64,000 nucleotides of DNA from Hysterangium stoloniferum (GCA_015178975.1 WHVD01000003.1:124001-188000), one strand, 5' to 3'. Counted from the first letter of the stretch, positions 1 to 14,765 are shown. The notes: generated by a model from the sequence alone, not told the origin. Made by a program: numbers and translations.

Positions 1-1546
1 ATAACTTATGAATTTTTGTATGGTATACCTCCGTTTCATGCTGAAAGTCCCGAAAAGGTTTTCGCCAACATACTTTCTGGCCACATCGAGTGGCATGAGG
101 ATTGGGTGGAATACTCCGAAGACGCTCGCAACTTCATGGTCAAATTAATGGCAACGGACCCATCCAAACGACTCGGAGCTAAAGGCGCAGACGAGGTCAA
201 GGCCCATCCGTTTTTTGCCGGCGTCGAATGGGATAAGGTCACAACTCAAGAAGCACAGTTTATTCCTCAAGTAACCGATCCTGAATCTACTGATTACTTT
301 GATTCAAGGGGAGCATTACCGCATCTTTTCCAGGAAGATGAAGAACTTTCAGTTCGGCCAGTCTTATCGGAAAGTCCAGGTTCTGAATATCTGGCGACAC
401 CTCCTATACCAGTGCCCAATAAGGATACGGCCGCTTCGCCCGCGGACGATTTTGGTGCTTTCAGTTACAAGAATCTGCCTATTCTGAAACAAGCAAACGA
501 CGATGTCATTCGAAAGCTTAAAACGGAATCCAAACCTGAACCCAAATCGCTGCCTATTCCACTGCCTTCCCCCAGCGTACTTGGTCTAGATGCTCCCAGC
601 ATCAATCGTCGAAGGAGTGTGTCGCAACGTATAAAAAAATCTCCGACTGTGGTCACCAGTTTAGATAAGGTATTTCTTCCACGTCGAAGGTTTTGCCGCT
701 AGTATTATCTGACTATGTGTAGAACGTAACCCTGATTCCTGGGCCTCCTTCGCCCTCTACGTCAGCTTCATCCATTGCGTCGTCTCCCTCACGAGCTAGT
801 CATATGCCCGCGGCATCTGTGAGTAACGCTGGAGCACATTTACGGCGACCCTCCGAGTACGGCGCTTTGGAACGTTTCAAGGCTAGTCAGCTAGAGGGCG
901 ATGCACGTCGCAATTCTATGCCCAGTCGACTCCGTACTGCTTCTGTGTCAAGTACCGACCATGTTTCCTCCGACTCTTCGGACATGTGGCCGTCACGCAT
1001 ACCCGGTCACCTTGAGATTGGAACCTCTGCATCATCGCTCAGCTGGAGCGACAGGCGACCACACGATGCAGCCAATGATCGTGCAGTCACATGTCTGGTT
1101 GCTGAAGACAACCCTATAAGTCAGAAGATTTTGGAAACCGTCTTGACGCGTATGGGATGCAGATGTGTCCTTGCCGCAGACGGGGCTGAAGCCATCAGTA
1201 TCGCCCTTGGAGACACTAGTACGTATCATAATACTAATTCTCAGAAGTCTCACGTTGACGGTCTCTCGTAGAATTCGATTGTATTTTGATGGACTTACAT
1301 ATGCCTGTTGTAGATGGCGAACAAGCTGCTAGATATATCAAGAGTACGAGCAACAAGAATACAAGCACGCCGATCATCGCTGTTAGTGCATATAGTGGTC
1401 AGGATGCTAGTGCGGCAAGTAATATATTTGCGGCGTCTCTTGCGAAACCGATTACCAAAAGCGAACTTCTGGTGGTAATGCGCCAATTAGGGTTTAAAAC
1501 CACAGCTCAAGATGGCGCGAAAGCCACGACGAAACTTGCACGGTGA
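1..1546 (+). CDS. RIM15: Rim15-like protein kinase, C-terminal part (5' cut by window edge)
   Basis: This is the 3' part of a large Ser/Thr kinase of the Rim15/Cek1/Ppk18 family, which controls quiescence entry downstream of nutrient kinases. The reading frame is open from base 1 and starts inside kinase subdomain IX (YEFLYGIPPFHAESPEKVF), followed by the DPSKRLG and HPFF segments of the lobe end and an AGC-type tail. A low-complexity Ser/Pro region follows. The C-terminus is a response-regulator receiver domain with the acidic pocket AEDN and the phospho-acceptor Asp in ILMDLHMP (codon 1292-1294). Three exons: 1-669, 723-1218 and 1272-1546, with GT-AG introns of 53 bp each. A kinase fused to a C-terminal receiver is diagnostic of Rim15. 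The N-terminal part lies outside the window. Confidence 0.9.
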
Positions 1547-1967
1547 TGGTGTTGGTTCTGATATCCTGTACTCAATCCCCTTTCCTGTTTTGCTTTGTCT
1601 TCTCATATATCGTCTCCTTTAACTCGCATCTGCACACCATGATCATATTCCCTTGCATAAGAACGCACTTCAGCACATTACACCTGTACGCTAGAGTTAT
1701 CACACAGTACTAGTATCATTCGTTACCAAATCGATGATGCCAACATCAACATCGAATTGCACTCCTCAACTCCCGCCTATCGACCTCATTAACACCGTCT
1801 GATCAGATGACTTGTATTTGAATTACAATACGCTTCGTAAATATCCGGTATTATGAGGGTGCGAACGACGGGCGTCTATCGTAATCTGATAACGCTGACT
1901 CCATATCAGATAAACGGACTATTAATTGTTGACTATCTCACACTTTGTTTCTCTTATCCTTGCAGCA

Positions 1968-3324
1968 ATGAACGGCTTCAAACGTATCTTCAGTCTTAGT
2001 TCTCCTGCCGAATCTATTACAGACCAACTAAACAAGTCTCATGTCCCAGTGTCAAACGACCCATGCAGGTCAGCTTGCAGGAACTGCCTTTTCGCATACT
2101 TAGATCTAGTCAACAGGACATGTGCAAATCCTTGTGAATTTGGTCATCCAGATTACCCAGGACGTTTCGACGTTGATCTGACATCAGAAATGCTGGGATC
2201 GCTAAAGCCATACCAAAGACAAGTATGTGTCTCATCCTGGACGGATCTTTTCTCTTGAAAGAGTCAATAAATTTACAATAGATCGTTATATCTACTGGGA
2301 AAGCCGACTGGGCGAGAGAGGTGACTGAAGAGGAGGGCTCCCTGGCACAATACGTATTACATACCAGCAAGCATCATGGACAACCGCCCCTCGTCGCCAA
2401 TACTCCCAACTCCAAGCCAAAGAGACAAAGGGTCGTAAATGCACCTGGAGTCTTCAACTCTAGTGATTCAAGTCGCTTATCGATATTGAATGGCTCCCAC
2501 CACACCATCTCATGCGAGGATTCCAAGGAGAGTGTGCTAGTTTTCCCGGACTTCAAGGTCGTCAAGGACGTCGACCGCTCCCAGCAGGGCGCGGATCAAC
2601 TCTGGCACAGTGCGCTAGATCCTGCCCTCAACCGGGCCGGAAGACATGGAAGCGGCGGCGGGGCGCGATCATGGCCTTTACCATACGCCTGCGTCATTTT
2701 GCTCTGTATGATCTTATCTTCCCGGACCGATCACATAAGCTTGCTAACACGGCCGGCAGGCTCCCACAAACGCAGAGATAATCGCTGTCACATCGCCGCC
2801 CCGAAACTACAGAGTGGTGGGTGCCGCATGCACTCCAGTCCCCAGTTCCCTTCGTAGCTGACTCGCCCGGGTTTCCCACCTAGTCCTAACAGATTGTCTA
2901 GAGAGCGAGGGCTACGAAGTACATACCCAGCTAGATGGGACCGAGGGTCCTCCGCTAGAAGAAATCGAAGGGACGGATGAAGAACGTGAGAAGGAGTTCC
3001 TACGCCGACTTCAGGGGATTGCCGACTCGGACGCACCTAAAAAGGTCTTAATTTTAAAGAATTCGCACATCGGTGGTCACAAGTACACTGGAAACGTTGT
3101 GGTGGGTTACATCTGACGTGACGCCGTTGACCCTGATGCTCACCGGTTCCTGCTACAAGATATACACTCCCGAAGGTGCTGGTGTGTGGTATGGCCGAGT
3201 CACGCCCCATGAGGTGCCTGCTGTGGTGAAGACGACTATTTGTGAGGGCAGAGTTCTCCCGGCACTATTGCGTGGAGGGATCAATTTGACCCGTCCGGAG
3301 GGCAGGAGCCTATTATCGTGGTGA
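1968..3324 (+). CDS. Sucrase/ferredoxin-like (Aim32-type) thioredoxin-fold protein
   Basis: The product belongs to the Suc_Fer-like family (Aim32 and relatives), proteins with a thioredoxin-like ferredoxin fold that bind a [2Fe-2S] cluster. An N-terminal Cys-rich segment (CRSACRNC) is followed by VLVFPDFKVV, then the family Cys motif CSHKRRDNRC, the HIGGHKYTGNVV motif and a C-terminal WYGRVTPHEV segment. Predicted exons are 1968-2222, 2282-2705, 2760-2816, 2893-3101 and 3160-3324. The junctions at 2222/2282, 2705/2760 and 3101/3160 keep phase cleanly. The 2817-2892 intron is the least certain, chosen because it avoids stops and restores the EGYEVHTQ frame. I chose ATG 1968 because the upstream frame offers only a TTG. 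The cellular location (mitochondrial in yeast) is not evident here. Confidence 0.8.
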
Positions 3325-3728
3325 ATTAGATACCGTCGGGTCGGCCCTAATTATCAATTTCCCGTGAGCATATTTTCTTGGATACATTTGAAACATATTC
3401 CGTTGGAGTCATTCACAATACAGTACACTATTTCTCTCCAAGCCATTTGATATACTACTATTACATGTAGGGGCCATACACTATTAACAGAGAAAAAAAC
3501 AGACAGAAAATCTTCCTTAAAGGTCTTAGGATATATCAGGGTGGCACATAATCCACCTACGAATACACTATAATTGGCAGGATGAGACATTGGCAGGGTG
3601 GGGAATGATTAGTGATTGGCTTGATGCAATGGGTGATTGTAATGCATGCATGGGGGAGAAGGGAAGCCGGGATGAGATAAGAAACGCGAGTCGAACACGA
3701 ATGAATGGAACATAGCAAAGCGAGCAGG
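3325..3728. other. Convergent intergenic spacer, no gene seen
   Basis: This lies between the stops of two converging genes. I see only AT-rich 3' flank sequence and short chance ORFs. Confidence 0.6.
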
Positions 3729-6553
3729 TCATGCAAACTGATCGTCCACCTCCATATCTCTCCGCCGAGCGTACCGCCCTGCATACGCCGAATCGTCATC
3801 CACATCATCGGGATCGGGCATATCAACACGAGCCTCTTCAACCGCCTCCTCTACATCCTTCTGCGCGCGCTCGGATAGCCAGCTCTCCGGGTGTAGACTC
3901 TGCTCGCCCGAGAACGTAAATCCGCGGAAGTTCTCCTGCACACTGTTTGTGAGTGGACTCCCGGCCGCCTCCTGCCTTCTCCGCCGCCGTTTTTCGATCG
4001 CCACAGCCTTGGTATTAGTCTGTAGACTCGAAATAGCCTGGTTGGTTTCTGAACCTAATGGGCCGTTCGGGGCGTAGTTATTCGCAGTGACAGACGCGGA
4101 TGCGACCCAGTGCTCCGACGGGTCGTCCTCATCAAGGTCATCATCGAAAGAGTCGATACCGTGTTCACGGAGGTCAGCCGTCGTGAACTCTGGGTCGAAA
4201 TTGGTAGTAGATTCGTCAGATTCCACATTTGGCCGGAAAGGCGGTGTGACCTGTTTGCGCGACAGCGCCTCCCAGTCGATCGATTTGAAAAACGGATGTG
4301 CCTTGAGTTCTGCGGCATCATTGATGGCACCGAGACGGTGCTTAGGGTTACGGTTAAGGAGCTGTGAGGGGTAATTGTTTCAGGTTAGAAGTAAACTACA
4401 ATGCAATGCTTACCCCTTTCACGAACAGCTTGCCGTCCTCTCCAATAACCCCTTTGGGGAACCGAATCTTGCCGAAGCAGATGTTTTTATACATCTGTTG
4501 TGTGTCCTCCGCGTAAAATGGACTCCAGCCACAGCACATTTCGAATAATAAGACGCCCAAACTCCAAAAATCGACGAGCTTCGAGTAGCCGTGATCATCA
4601 AGCAGTACTTCTGGGGCAAGATACTCCGTGGTGCCGCAAAATGTATTTGTTAGCTGGTCCGACGGTAGATCCGGTTTGGACAATCCAAAATCGCAAAGCG
4701 CAACATGACCTGTGGCATCCAGTAAAATATTCTCCGGCTTTAAATCACGATATACAATATTATATTTGTGGAGATGCTCCAATGCCAAGATCAGCTCAGC
4801 GATGTAAAAGCGTGCACGATCCTCGGTGAAGCGGTTTTCTCGCTGCAAGTGCCAGAACAGCTCGCCCCCCGACTTGAAGTCGGTGACAAGGTAGAGTTCA
4901 GTGTCAGTTTGGAATGAGAACTTTAGGCCAACAAGGAACGGCGATTCTAGTGAGCGCTGTAGGATCTTTCGCTCGCCGATGGTATGCGCGACTTCTTTCT
5001 TTGCGACGATCTCCTTTTTCGAAAGGACCTTCATGGCATAGATACGCTTGGTATCACGCTTCCTAACCTGGAAGACTCGCCCGAATGTGCCCCGCCCGAT
5101 GAGCTTTAGAACTTCAAAATCGCGTGGAGTCAGTGCATATTTGGACTGTAAACACAATGATACGATGAGCACAAGAATCTAATAGACGAGTGAATAGTCA
5201 CACCTGTAACTGCTCATATGTAACTTGCATGCGAATTTCGCCGGTGACTACTTCATTTTCAAATGGGCGTAATCTAATGGGACGAGCGTCAGAGGAGAGC
5301 GTGGGTAAATACGGATCGATTCGGGTTGGCACGTACTTATACCATTGATCGACGGTATGATCATGCAGTAAAACGGGCTTGATCTGTAGTGTGCCCAAGA
5401 AACTGCGCTCTGTATCATGCCGTCGGTCATAGACATTGATGGTAATCATAGAGCGGTCGGAGGTGACATCGCTGGGATGGCGAAGATGAAGATGAAAAAA
5501 AATAAAAAAATCTTTATCGGAAATATCAAGGAAAGGAACTCACAAAGAGACTTCATGTTTCCATACGGGATTGTGTGCAGAGGGGCCGCCGAATACGCTT
5601 GGGGTTGCCGTGCCTGAGGTGGGGGCGCTATCGGCGGAAAAGTTGGCTGCCTTGGAGAGTGCGATAGCAGACTTGCCAGAGGAAACTGATGACGATGGTG
5701 TGGTAGCACGTGCCCTGGCCGCTGCTTCAAATGCCTTTCCGATGCTGACAGCGCCGAGAGCGCTCAGAGCAGTGGACGAGCCATTCCGAGAGGTGTTCGT
5801 CGGAACACCTTTCACCTCCTTCTCGGTCTCTGAGGTAGCTTCGCGGCTGACGAACTCGTTTTGTTCGAACTGGACGACGACGTATGGGCGGGCCTGGTTG
5901 GATTGTACGTTGAGGCCCCGAGCCTGGATCAGCTTCACGTGTAGCTGTCCCTTTGCCGGAGTTGTGGATGGAACTGATGAATTGGATGGTGGTGGGGAAT
6001 CTAATGTAGAGGGTTTTGATAGATTGCGAGGCAAGGGGGGCTGCTTCATATTGAAATCTGGTGGTTTCAGGGAGAGATGGGTTGTTGGTAGAGCAGCAGC
6101 AACGGCAGCGAAATTATTTGCAGCGGCCGGGGTTAAAGGGCCGAGTTCTAGAGGCGTAGATGTGCCTGATCCATTAGACGGCTGCTGAGTGTTGAGTAGG
6201 TGATGATGGTGGGAGAGAGCAGAAGTGGTGCGGGGAGAACCAGAGATGGTGGGTTGAGAAAGAGAGTGGGAATTGGGGTCAGATGCGGCGGCTGGGTTGA
6301 GGCGGGGAGCGTCAAACGGATTTCTATCAATTGCAGACGCTTTTGGAGTTGTCTGGTCCGCTAAATTTGACCATAATTTGAGCATTGCTTTTGGACGAAG
6401 AATTGATGGTATATAAGAGGTTGAAAAAGAAGAAGAAGAGGATGTAGGTTGAGGTGGACTGGGGGATGGGGGAGGATGTTGACCGTTGTCGTTGGAGATG
6501 ATGGTGGTAGAAGGGGAAGATGAGGTGGATAATAATGGAATTGAGTTAGGCAT
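3729..6553 (-). CDS. SCH9: Sch9/Sck1-type AGC protein kinase with C2 domain
   Basis: A C2 domain followed by an AGC kinase is the layout of yeast Sch9 and fission yeast Sck1/Sck2, nutrient-signalling kinases downstream of TOR and PKA. A Ser/Thr/Pro-rich N-terminus (about 200 residues) leads into a C2 domain with a long low-complexity insert (KGQLHVKLIQARGLNV to VTYEQLQ). The kinase domain has GRGTFGRVF, YAMKVLSKK, YRDLKPEN, DFG and the activation loop NTFCGTTEYLAPE. The tail carries the hydrophobic motif FRGFTF, a TORC1-type phosphosite. Exons on the minus strand: 6553-5544, 5471-5204, 5145-4414 and 4361-3729, with introns of 72, 58 and 52 bp. The start is ATG 6551-6553; the frame extends further upstream only from a TTG. 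A 196-bp gap separates it from the next gene upstream, which has the same orientation. Confidence 0.92.
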
Positions 6554-6749
6554 GATCTTAAGAATATATATATTTGTGGATAGGTTATATTCTAGGGTGC
6601 TTGAGAAAAGTGGAGCAAACCTAGTGGGGAGTGACGTCAAAAGTCTCGAAGGTCAAGTCAAGGTCAAGAACAAAGTCAAGGCTCAAGGTCTCAAGTCTGG
6701 ATCGACAAAATCGGTTTTATAGTTATGAAAGTATATTATAAAACTGGTA

Positions 6750-7356
6750 TTATTCTTGCTTCTGCTCAACCTGTGGCCTTCTGGTCTGCCTCTCAGCCTC
6801 ACGTCTCATATTGTCTAGTGCAAATCTCATGGCTCGCATAGTCAGACCGGTTAAAAATCCTAAAAAGACAGCCTGTCGCGTAGCAATCCATGGCAGTCGG
6901 TCTAGAAGACTCCGAGTGCCATCAGTCGAACAAACAACCAACGTAACATGGCAACTCACATATCACCGCAAACAAACCACCCGTACCAATACCAGCACCA
7001 ATCTCTCTCACCTCATCCAAACCAGTCCTCCTCATCCCTTCCTCTAACCCAACCCAACCAACCGCCGTTAATCCCAATCGCGTTCCGTCTGCACCCGCGC
7101 CACGTAGTCCCCCAAGTATAACTCGATAATTTTTCGTTTTTTTGTAGAAGTACCACCCTTGCAGTGTCTTAGGCGCCCGGTGTGCATTTTCAGCTAGGTA
7201 TCGCAATGACTCTTTTCGCCCTCCACGAAACATCCCGATGACGCCTCCCGAGACCGTCATTGCTAGTGGTAGCCGATAATACTCCACTGGAATCGTAAGT
7301 CGTATCGCTGGCCCGGAGCCAGTTGTTACGTCAGACGTATTTCCATCAACTTCCAT
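6750..7356 (-). CDS. Tim17/Tim22/Tim23-like integral membrane protein
   Basis: This small protein (about 182 residues after splicing) has Gly-rich hydrophobic helices of the Tim17/Tim22/Tim23/Pmp24 type: MTVSGGVIGMFRGG, LGGLRGAGADGTRLGL, IGAGIGTGGLFAVI and QAVFLGFLTGLTMRAMRF. The family forms channels or assembly factors in mitochondrial inner (or peroxisomal) membranes. Two exons, 7356-6960 and 6901-6750, are joined by a phase-1 intron of 58 bp (donor GTGAGT, acceptor TTCTAG). The C-terminus is basic and coiled (RREAERQTRRPQ). It does not look like a canonical Tim22 or Tim23, so I leave it as a family member of unknown role. Confidence 0.7.
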
Positions 7357-7621
7357 GTGGCTATTGTCCGAACCTGGTGTGACGTTTGAGTTTGTGACGC
7401 TCGTCAGTTACTTGAAAACGACAATTGTCTTGACCGTTTTCATCTTGAATATAACCCTTCCTCTATAATAATGGCACATAATACACGCAAAGTATATACA
7501 TAGTGCCAACTAGCATTTTACCATAATACTATAAATATTGTGCGGGTAATAATAGTAGAAAATCCGGGTCCCAGCTAACATGCACCAGCGACATGGCGTT
7601 AAAAATTAGTTAAATTCACGT
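7357..7621. other. Intergenic spacer, no gene seen
   Basis: AT-rich spacer between the 3' end of the mannosidase gene and the start of the Tim17-like gene. It should hold the promoter of the latter. No distinct motif was recognised. Confidence 0.5.
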
Positions 7622-9961
<2,340 letters not shown>

Positions 9962-10067
9962 GGGGGTGATGAGAGTTATAAGTTCATGTAAACGCTTGCT
10001 ATAAAAAGGTATATTTAACTTGTAATCCGGTGCGACCGGTGGTGAGTTTGATCTTTTCGTGGTAATA

Positions 10068-10159
10068 GCGTATATATGTTTGTGGTATATATTAATAAAG
10101 CTGTGCCTAATATGAAGAACAACTCAGTTTGCTAATATATACCACAAACATATATACGC
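10068..10159. repeat. Inverted repeat upstream of the mannosidase gene
   Basis: A 27-base arm at 10068-10094 is matched as its reverse complement at 10133-10159 with a 38-base loop. The core is GTATATATGTTTGTGGTATA. It could form a cruciform or be a tiny foldback element. It sits about 110 bp before the mannosidase ATG. Confidence 0.85.
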
Positions 10160-12036
10160 TGATAAATATCATGAAAAAATCTAGGGGATGTTATTCAACA
10201 TTTAGCCCGCATATATGGGAAAGTGGAGTGATTAGCGGCAAACAGTGGGACCGCGCATATCCCCCGCCTATACAGTCACAGCATAAACAGGTCATGAGTA
10301 TGATCAACAACATTCAGGCAGGGCATCGCATAGCGGAAAGGTACAAGGTGTAGCGCAGAAACATTGCATTTACTCATGAAAGTTGATCATGCTCACAGGA
10401 TTCTCATAAAATTGACTAAATAATAAGAAGGCAGGCTAGAGACGAGAGTGATAGGAGACGAGAATGTAACCATTAGCTACTCAGCAGCGGTGGACAGCAG
10501 TAAGAGGGTGCAAGGGCTTCACTCGATAATTTGTAGGTTGGCGACATAAGTTGAAGACAGGACAATTCAGTAAATATGATGTGATCATGGTTGTGCACTT
10601 GCAAAAAGGTATGAGTGCCACACCATTATCACATCTAGTGGTGAAATAGCCATTTCATTCAAAGCAGGTATTCTCATGACCCAGGGAGTTGCCACCCATG
10701 CATAGAGTGTACAAATAGCTTGGTTTACATACACAATCCAGGCCAGGTGCAGATCCATCATGGGGATACCATCCCATTGGGTTTACACATCCTGCTTGAG
10801 TGTTAGGTATCATTTCTGTTAAAATATGTTATATTCAAAAAGTAATCTTACTTTTATTTTATTCAATAGTTTTACAATTGAGTAGAAACTATTGTATTAC
10901 TGTATAGTTGCTTAGTAATACTAACATTTTGGTTCACAATACCATATCATGACATATCTCCCCAACATACTTTAACATTTTTTTGGACCCTGTTAGGAAT
11001 CACTTACTGTAGGAGGAGATTGCACTTCATTTAAGCCCATAAGAAGCTTGCACTGGGATGTAGTGCAAACTGGAGTGACATATAAGAGCACAATATTCTA
11101 ATTTTGTGGAAAAAAAGGCACTTTTTTGAAGAATATGAATACACTGAGATCAAATCCTTTCTGAAGGAGCTTGTAGAGAGATATGTGAGTGTTAAGATCT
11201 GTTAAGATCTAAGCTAAAAGGGGAAGGAGTGCTCTAAGTCGGGGGTCTGATGATTAGAAATGAACTAATCGGGGGGCTTGTTAAGATCTAAGCTGGGAAG
11301 AGGGGGAATGCTCTAAGTCAGAGGCCAATGATGGGAAACAAGTTAATTGGGGGGCTGATGATAGAGATTGTACTAGTCAGGAGGTCCAACTCTATAGCCA
11401 TAGTAAATCTTGGCTTTAACTTATGTGTTGCACCCTTGCATGAACTGTCAGGGTGCTCTGGTATTTCAAATAGAGCAGATTAGTACAATGTGAATAAGAG
11501 TCAACACTTAGCTTAATTGACTGGAGAGCTGAATCACTAAGAATCAAGAGGTAGAGGGATATGGCTTGCTGAAGACCACTCTTTAAGGATATAGCAATGA
11601 GGGGGGAAGACAAAAAAACTAAGAGGGGCTAATCTAAGTTGATATTTAAACTAAAGAACTGTAGTGTACATGAAAAGAGCTTTATACTACATCAAGATGG
11701 ATGAGCAGGAGGCTGATCAGAGAAGCAAGGTATAAGATGGATCAGAGGGAAGTTACGACAAGGTGGGGAGCTGTTATGACTGGAAAACCTGCTGGGACCC
11801 AGACCCCATCCTATATGCATGTCATGAATGTACAAACTCAATTTTTGATAATATTCAATTTAATATTTCTTCGATATTTCTTCGACATTTCTTTGACTTT
11901 CTGACTCGACTTCCTACTCAACTTCTGATTCAACTATTCTTCGACAATCTCGAATATTTTCGACTTGTCTCAGTTTGACATCATTGATGATTTCACTATG
12001 ATATCATATTATCATCATAGGTAAATGATGGATAGT
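10160..12036. other. Non-coding repeat debris, partly LTR-D remnants
   Basis: No gene could be supported. 10160-11180 is AT-rich sequence I cannot assign. 11190-11640 holds two partial direct repeats starting near GTTAAGATCTAAGCT (11192 and 11280), and then a segment (CTAGTCAGGAGGTCCA, TTGGCTTTAACTTATGTG, TGCACCCTTGCATGAACTG) resembling the degenerate LTR near 37.25-37.35 kb. It is probably an old LTR. Confidence 0.4.
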
Positions 12037-12144
12037 ACAGTGACTCAAAAAACCCTTCCAATGTTTGGTACTTCAGATGTATATCCTTGATAGCTCAGAG
12101 GAGAAAATTGCAAAAATATCGACAATATTTGTGAATATGCTCTA

Positions 12145-13825
12145 TGTTAGGATACACACACAGGGCGGGTCTCTGGAGAAACCCATGGGATATCCAGTAG
12201 GACTTGGCTTTAGCTTATAGGCTGCACCCTCGCTAGATCATGTTGTCCAATTTCAAACAGGTGGACAGGGATCCCTGGGAGTCCAGGCAGGGTTCGTGGG
12301 TCGTAGGTCGTAAGTCAGAGGTCGTGGGTCGTGAGTCGAGATAGTTGAGAGAGATAGATGTGCCGGAGCCTGTGGGCTCTGACTAGTGCGAGCAGTGTCA
12401 ATCAAGTAAGGTAGGCATCACTTTAGTTTGGCACCTGTTTATGTAAGCAAAAAAGTGACCTACTCGCACTCCTTTCTGTGCTTCCACAACATAGATAATC
12501 TGTAATTAAAGCCCAGGGAAGTGGAGTTGGGATCCATTCCTCCAGTTCTCAGATTTAAAACTTGAAAAATAATTCACCCTTGCCAAGTAGTAGGACTTAC
12601 AAATTTTGACTTTTTTTTTGAGTCTCTGAATGCTTAAAAACTCATTTCCATGTGATTCTGAGATTTTCAAAATTTCGCAAGTGTCAGTATTGGCCACTTA
12701 CATAATCATCACGTGATATATTGGGCAGCCTTGTTTTAAGGGCCTAAAATTGGGAAAGAAAACTGTATTAAATTCAAATATATATATTTATCTTACTTAC
12801 ATAAAAATTCTCCTAAGAAAAAGAGGGTATAGCTGCACATGTACTTGTGCAGTAAGCTGTGCACTTGATCACAGGCCACATTACATAAGCAGTGCAGTAG
12901 CAAACACACAGTTGCACAGTTCACAGAAGGTATTTCTCTTATCCTTCTGCCCACTATCTGATCTCATTGTTTTCCCATGCTAGATATGCAAATAGGTCTG
13001 CCTGGTTCATATCAGGTTATGATCTTGGACTGTCAGGAGTGGAGACTGCATGGGTCAACAAAAGATACCATGGCCATCGTACATTACCTTCAATCATGCT
13101 TGCACAAGTACAACAAGCTCAAATTAATATGCCTGTACCATTATAGTGACTCCAATTCATTTTTTGACTTCATAATAAATTTTTCAAAAATTTGATTCAC
13201 AAATTTGGCCGCTCTTGGTGCTTAGTAATATGATTACATAAGGTGCTGAACTAAAGTGACACCTACCTTAAGGTTTTAGAGTGGAAAATGTTATTAGATT
13301 ACTGGGGGGAATCTAAGCTAATTTTCTGACTGGATTGTATGTACAACATCTGCCAGTTTATATAGACCGTGGAGTGGATGACATACCAAATCCAGTAATG
13401 ATGAAACGAAACTAACAAAACATAAAACGGGAATAGTAAACACCAAGTTTGGTGTTAGGAACGGGACAGAACAGAGTGGAGTCCAAATTGTGACAAAGCA
13501 TAACCCATAATGGGAAACGGAGCAGGAGCGGAGTCCAAATCGTGACAGGTCATTTGACTAAAATGGGAATGGGGCTCGATTAGAGCGGTGACGGGATTCT
13601 AAGCAGGATCCGGTGATTGATGTGTGGGATGAAGACGGACATAGACAGAGATGGAGTCCAGGGGAAGTCCAGTGACTGATATGTGTCGTAATGAGGTCGA
13701 ACGTAACAAGTCTTGATGTAATGGAGTCCGGGCGGGAAATCTTATAAACAGACAATTGGTGCTTGTAGCACGTGGGGGCGTACGGGTTAGTGCCTGGAGT
13801 CTGGCGGGATTGTCCAGTCGTAACA
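12145..13825 (-). mobile_element. Solo LTR, family A, copy 1 (TSD CTCTA), carrying a nested MITE
   Basis: The insertion begins TGTTAGGATACACAC and ends GGTCGTAACA, with the 5-bp duplication CTCTA at 12140-12144 and 13826-13830. It interrupts the Tc1-a inverted repeat. TATA-like TATATAGACC (the reverse of the promoter side) puts the LTR on the minus strand. Without the nested 860-bp element it is about 820 bp, matching other family A copies at 16975, 33773 and 44332. Confidence 0.9.
12409..13268. mobile_element. 860-bp non-autonomous TIR element (MITE) in LTR-A copy 1
   Basis: The ends are AGGTAGGCATCACTTTAGTT and its near-perfect reverse complement AACTAAAGTGACACCTACCT, and the similarity continues inward to about 28 bp. 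TA is duplicated at 12407-12408 and 13269-13270. The empty site is visible in LTR-A copy 2 (AAGTAAGGTTTT near 17225). No transposase-like ORF is present inside. Confidence 0.85.
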
Positions 13826-13963
13826 CTCTATCATATCTAGATTGTTGAAATACAATGCCATTACATAAGCTCTAAATATGGAAATACTACAAATATATAT
13901 ATACAGGAGACTCATTGGAAGGGTTTTTTGGCCAACAACTCTGACCCACAAAACTACTAATAT

Positions 13964-14419
13964 TCAATACTTAGTATGGCTATCCTTTGCCTTCAACACA
14001 CCTGCAACCCTTCTAGGCATACTCTCAATCAAATTCTGACACACCTCTACATCAATCTTGTTCCACTCCTCCTCCACCCTCTCCCACAACTTCAGTATCC
14101 CTTATCCCCCTCTTTTTATGATTCCACAAGTATTCAATGGGGTTGAGGTCTGGAAACTGTGCTGGCCATGGGAGGACATTAAAATCATTATCTTGAAACC
14201 AAGTCTGGGCCTTCTTGCAGGTGTGTTCAGGGTCATGATCTGCTGAAAGATGACATTACCCACATATTTTCCATAATAGTTGAGGCTGGCTTGAAGGTTC
14301 TCCTCCATAATCTTGAGAGAAAGGTACCCATTCATCCTCTCATCTATCTTGAAAGAATACCCAGGTCCTTCCCACAGCATGTAGCCCCATAATATCACAA
14401 ATCCTTCTCCAAACATCAC
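13964..14419 (-). pseudogene. Tc1-like transposase, C-terminal DDE fragment, frameshifted
   Basis: Minus-strand translation gives GYMLWEGPGYSFKIDERMNG and YYGKYVGNVIFQQ, then a one-base frameshift, then the frame with [34 protein letters not shown] and a tail ending HTKY at the stop near 13964. These are the usual landmarks of the second half of a Tc1/mariner DDE domain. The N-terminal HTH half is absent. Not functional. Confidence 0.8.
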
Positions 14420-14623
14420 AAAAAGTTCCTTCCAATGAGTCTCCTATATATAAATATTTGTAGTATTTCCATATTTGGAGCTTATGTAATGGCACTGTAT
14501 TTCCATAATATAGATATGATAGAGCATATTCACAAATATCTTTGATATTTTGGCATTTTTATTCTCTGAGTTATCAGGGATGTAAATCTGAAGTACCAAA
14601 CATTGTAAGGGTTATTGAGGGCA

Positions 14624-14765
14624 CCCCCAACCATATTAAGACTATTGCACACAGTTTGGGTACAGATGGACTGGTTGGTGACATTCTTAAGAGCTTTGGC
14701 CACATCAAAAGCAGTGTCAGCCTTCCCCAGAGCTGATGAGATGCTGTGCATAGTGAATATTGGTA
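14624..14765. other. Short spacer between repeats
   Basis: Unassigned sequence between the Tc1-a right end and the divergent LTR-like block. No gene is seen. Confidence 0.4.

Larger units (their letters stand above)
12038..14623 (-). mobile_element. Tc1-like transposon (Tc1-a), interrupted by an LTR
   Basis: The left end begins CAGTGACTCAAAAAACCCTTCC after a TA dinucleotide (12036-12037). The long terminal inverted repeat continues to 12144, is split by an LTR insertion (12145-13825), and resumes at 13831 to about 13940. The right copy runs from about 14425 to 14623, where the outermost bases have decayed. Between the repeats lies only the C-terminal part of a Tc1-type transposase on the minus strand, so the element is internally deleted. 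Confidence 0.8.

Noticed and set aside
5571-6188. Long plus-strand ORF of 205 codons
   Set aside because: It is antisense to the Sch9-like kinase N-terminus and its C2 domain, which has clear homology and splice sites on the other strand.
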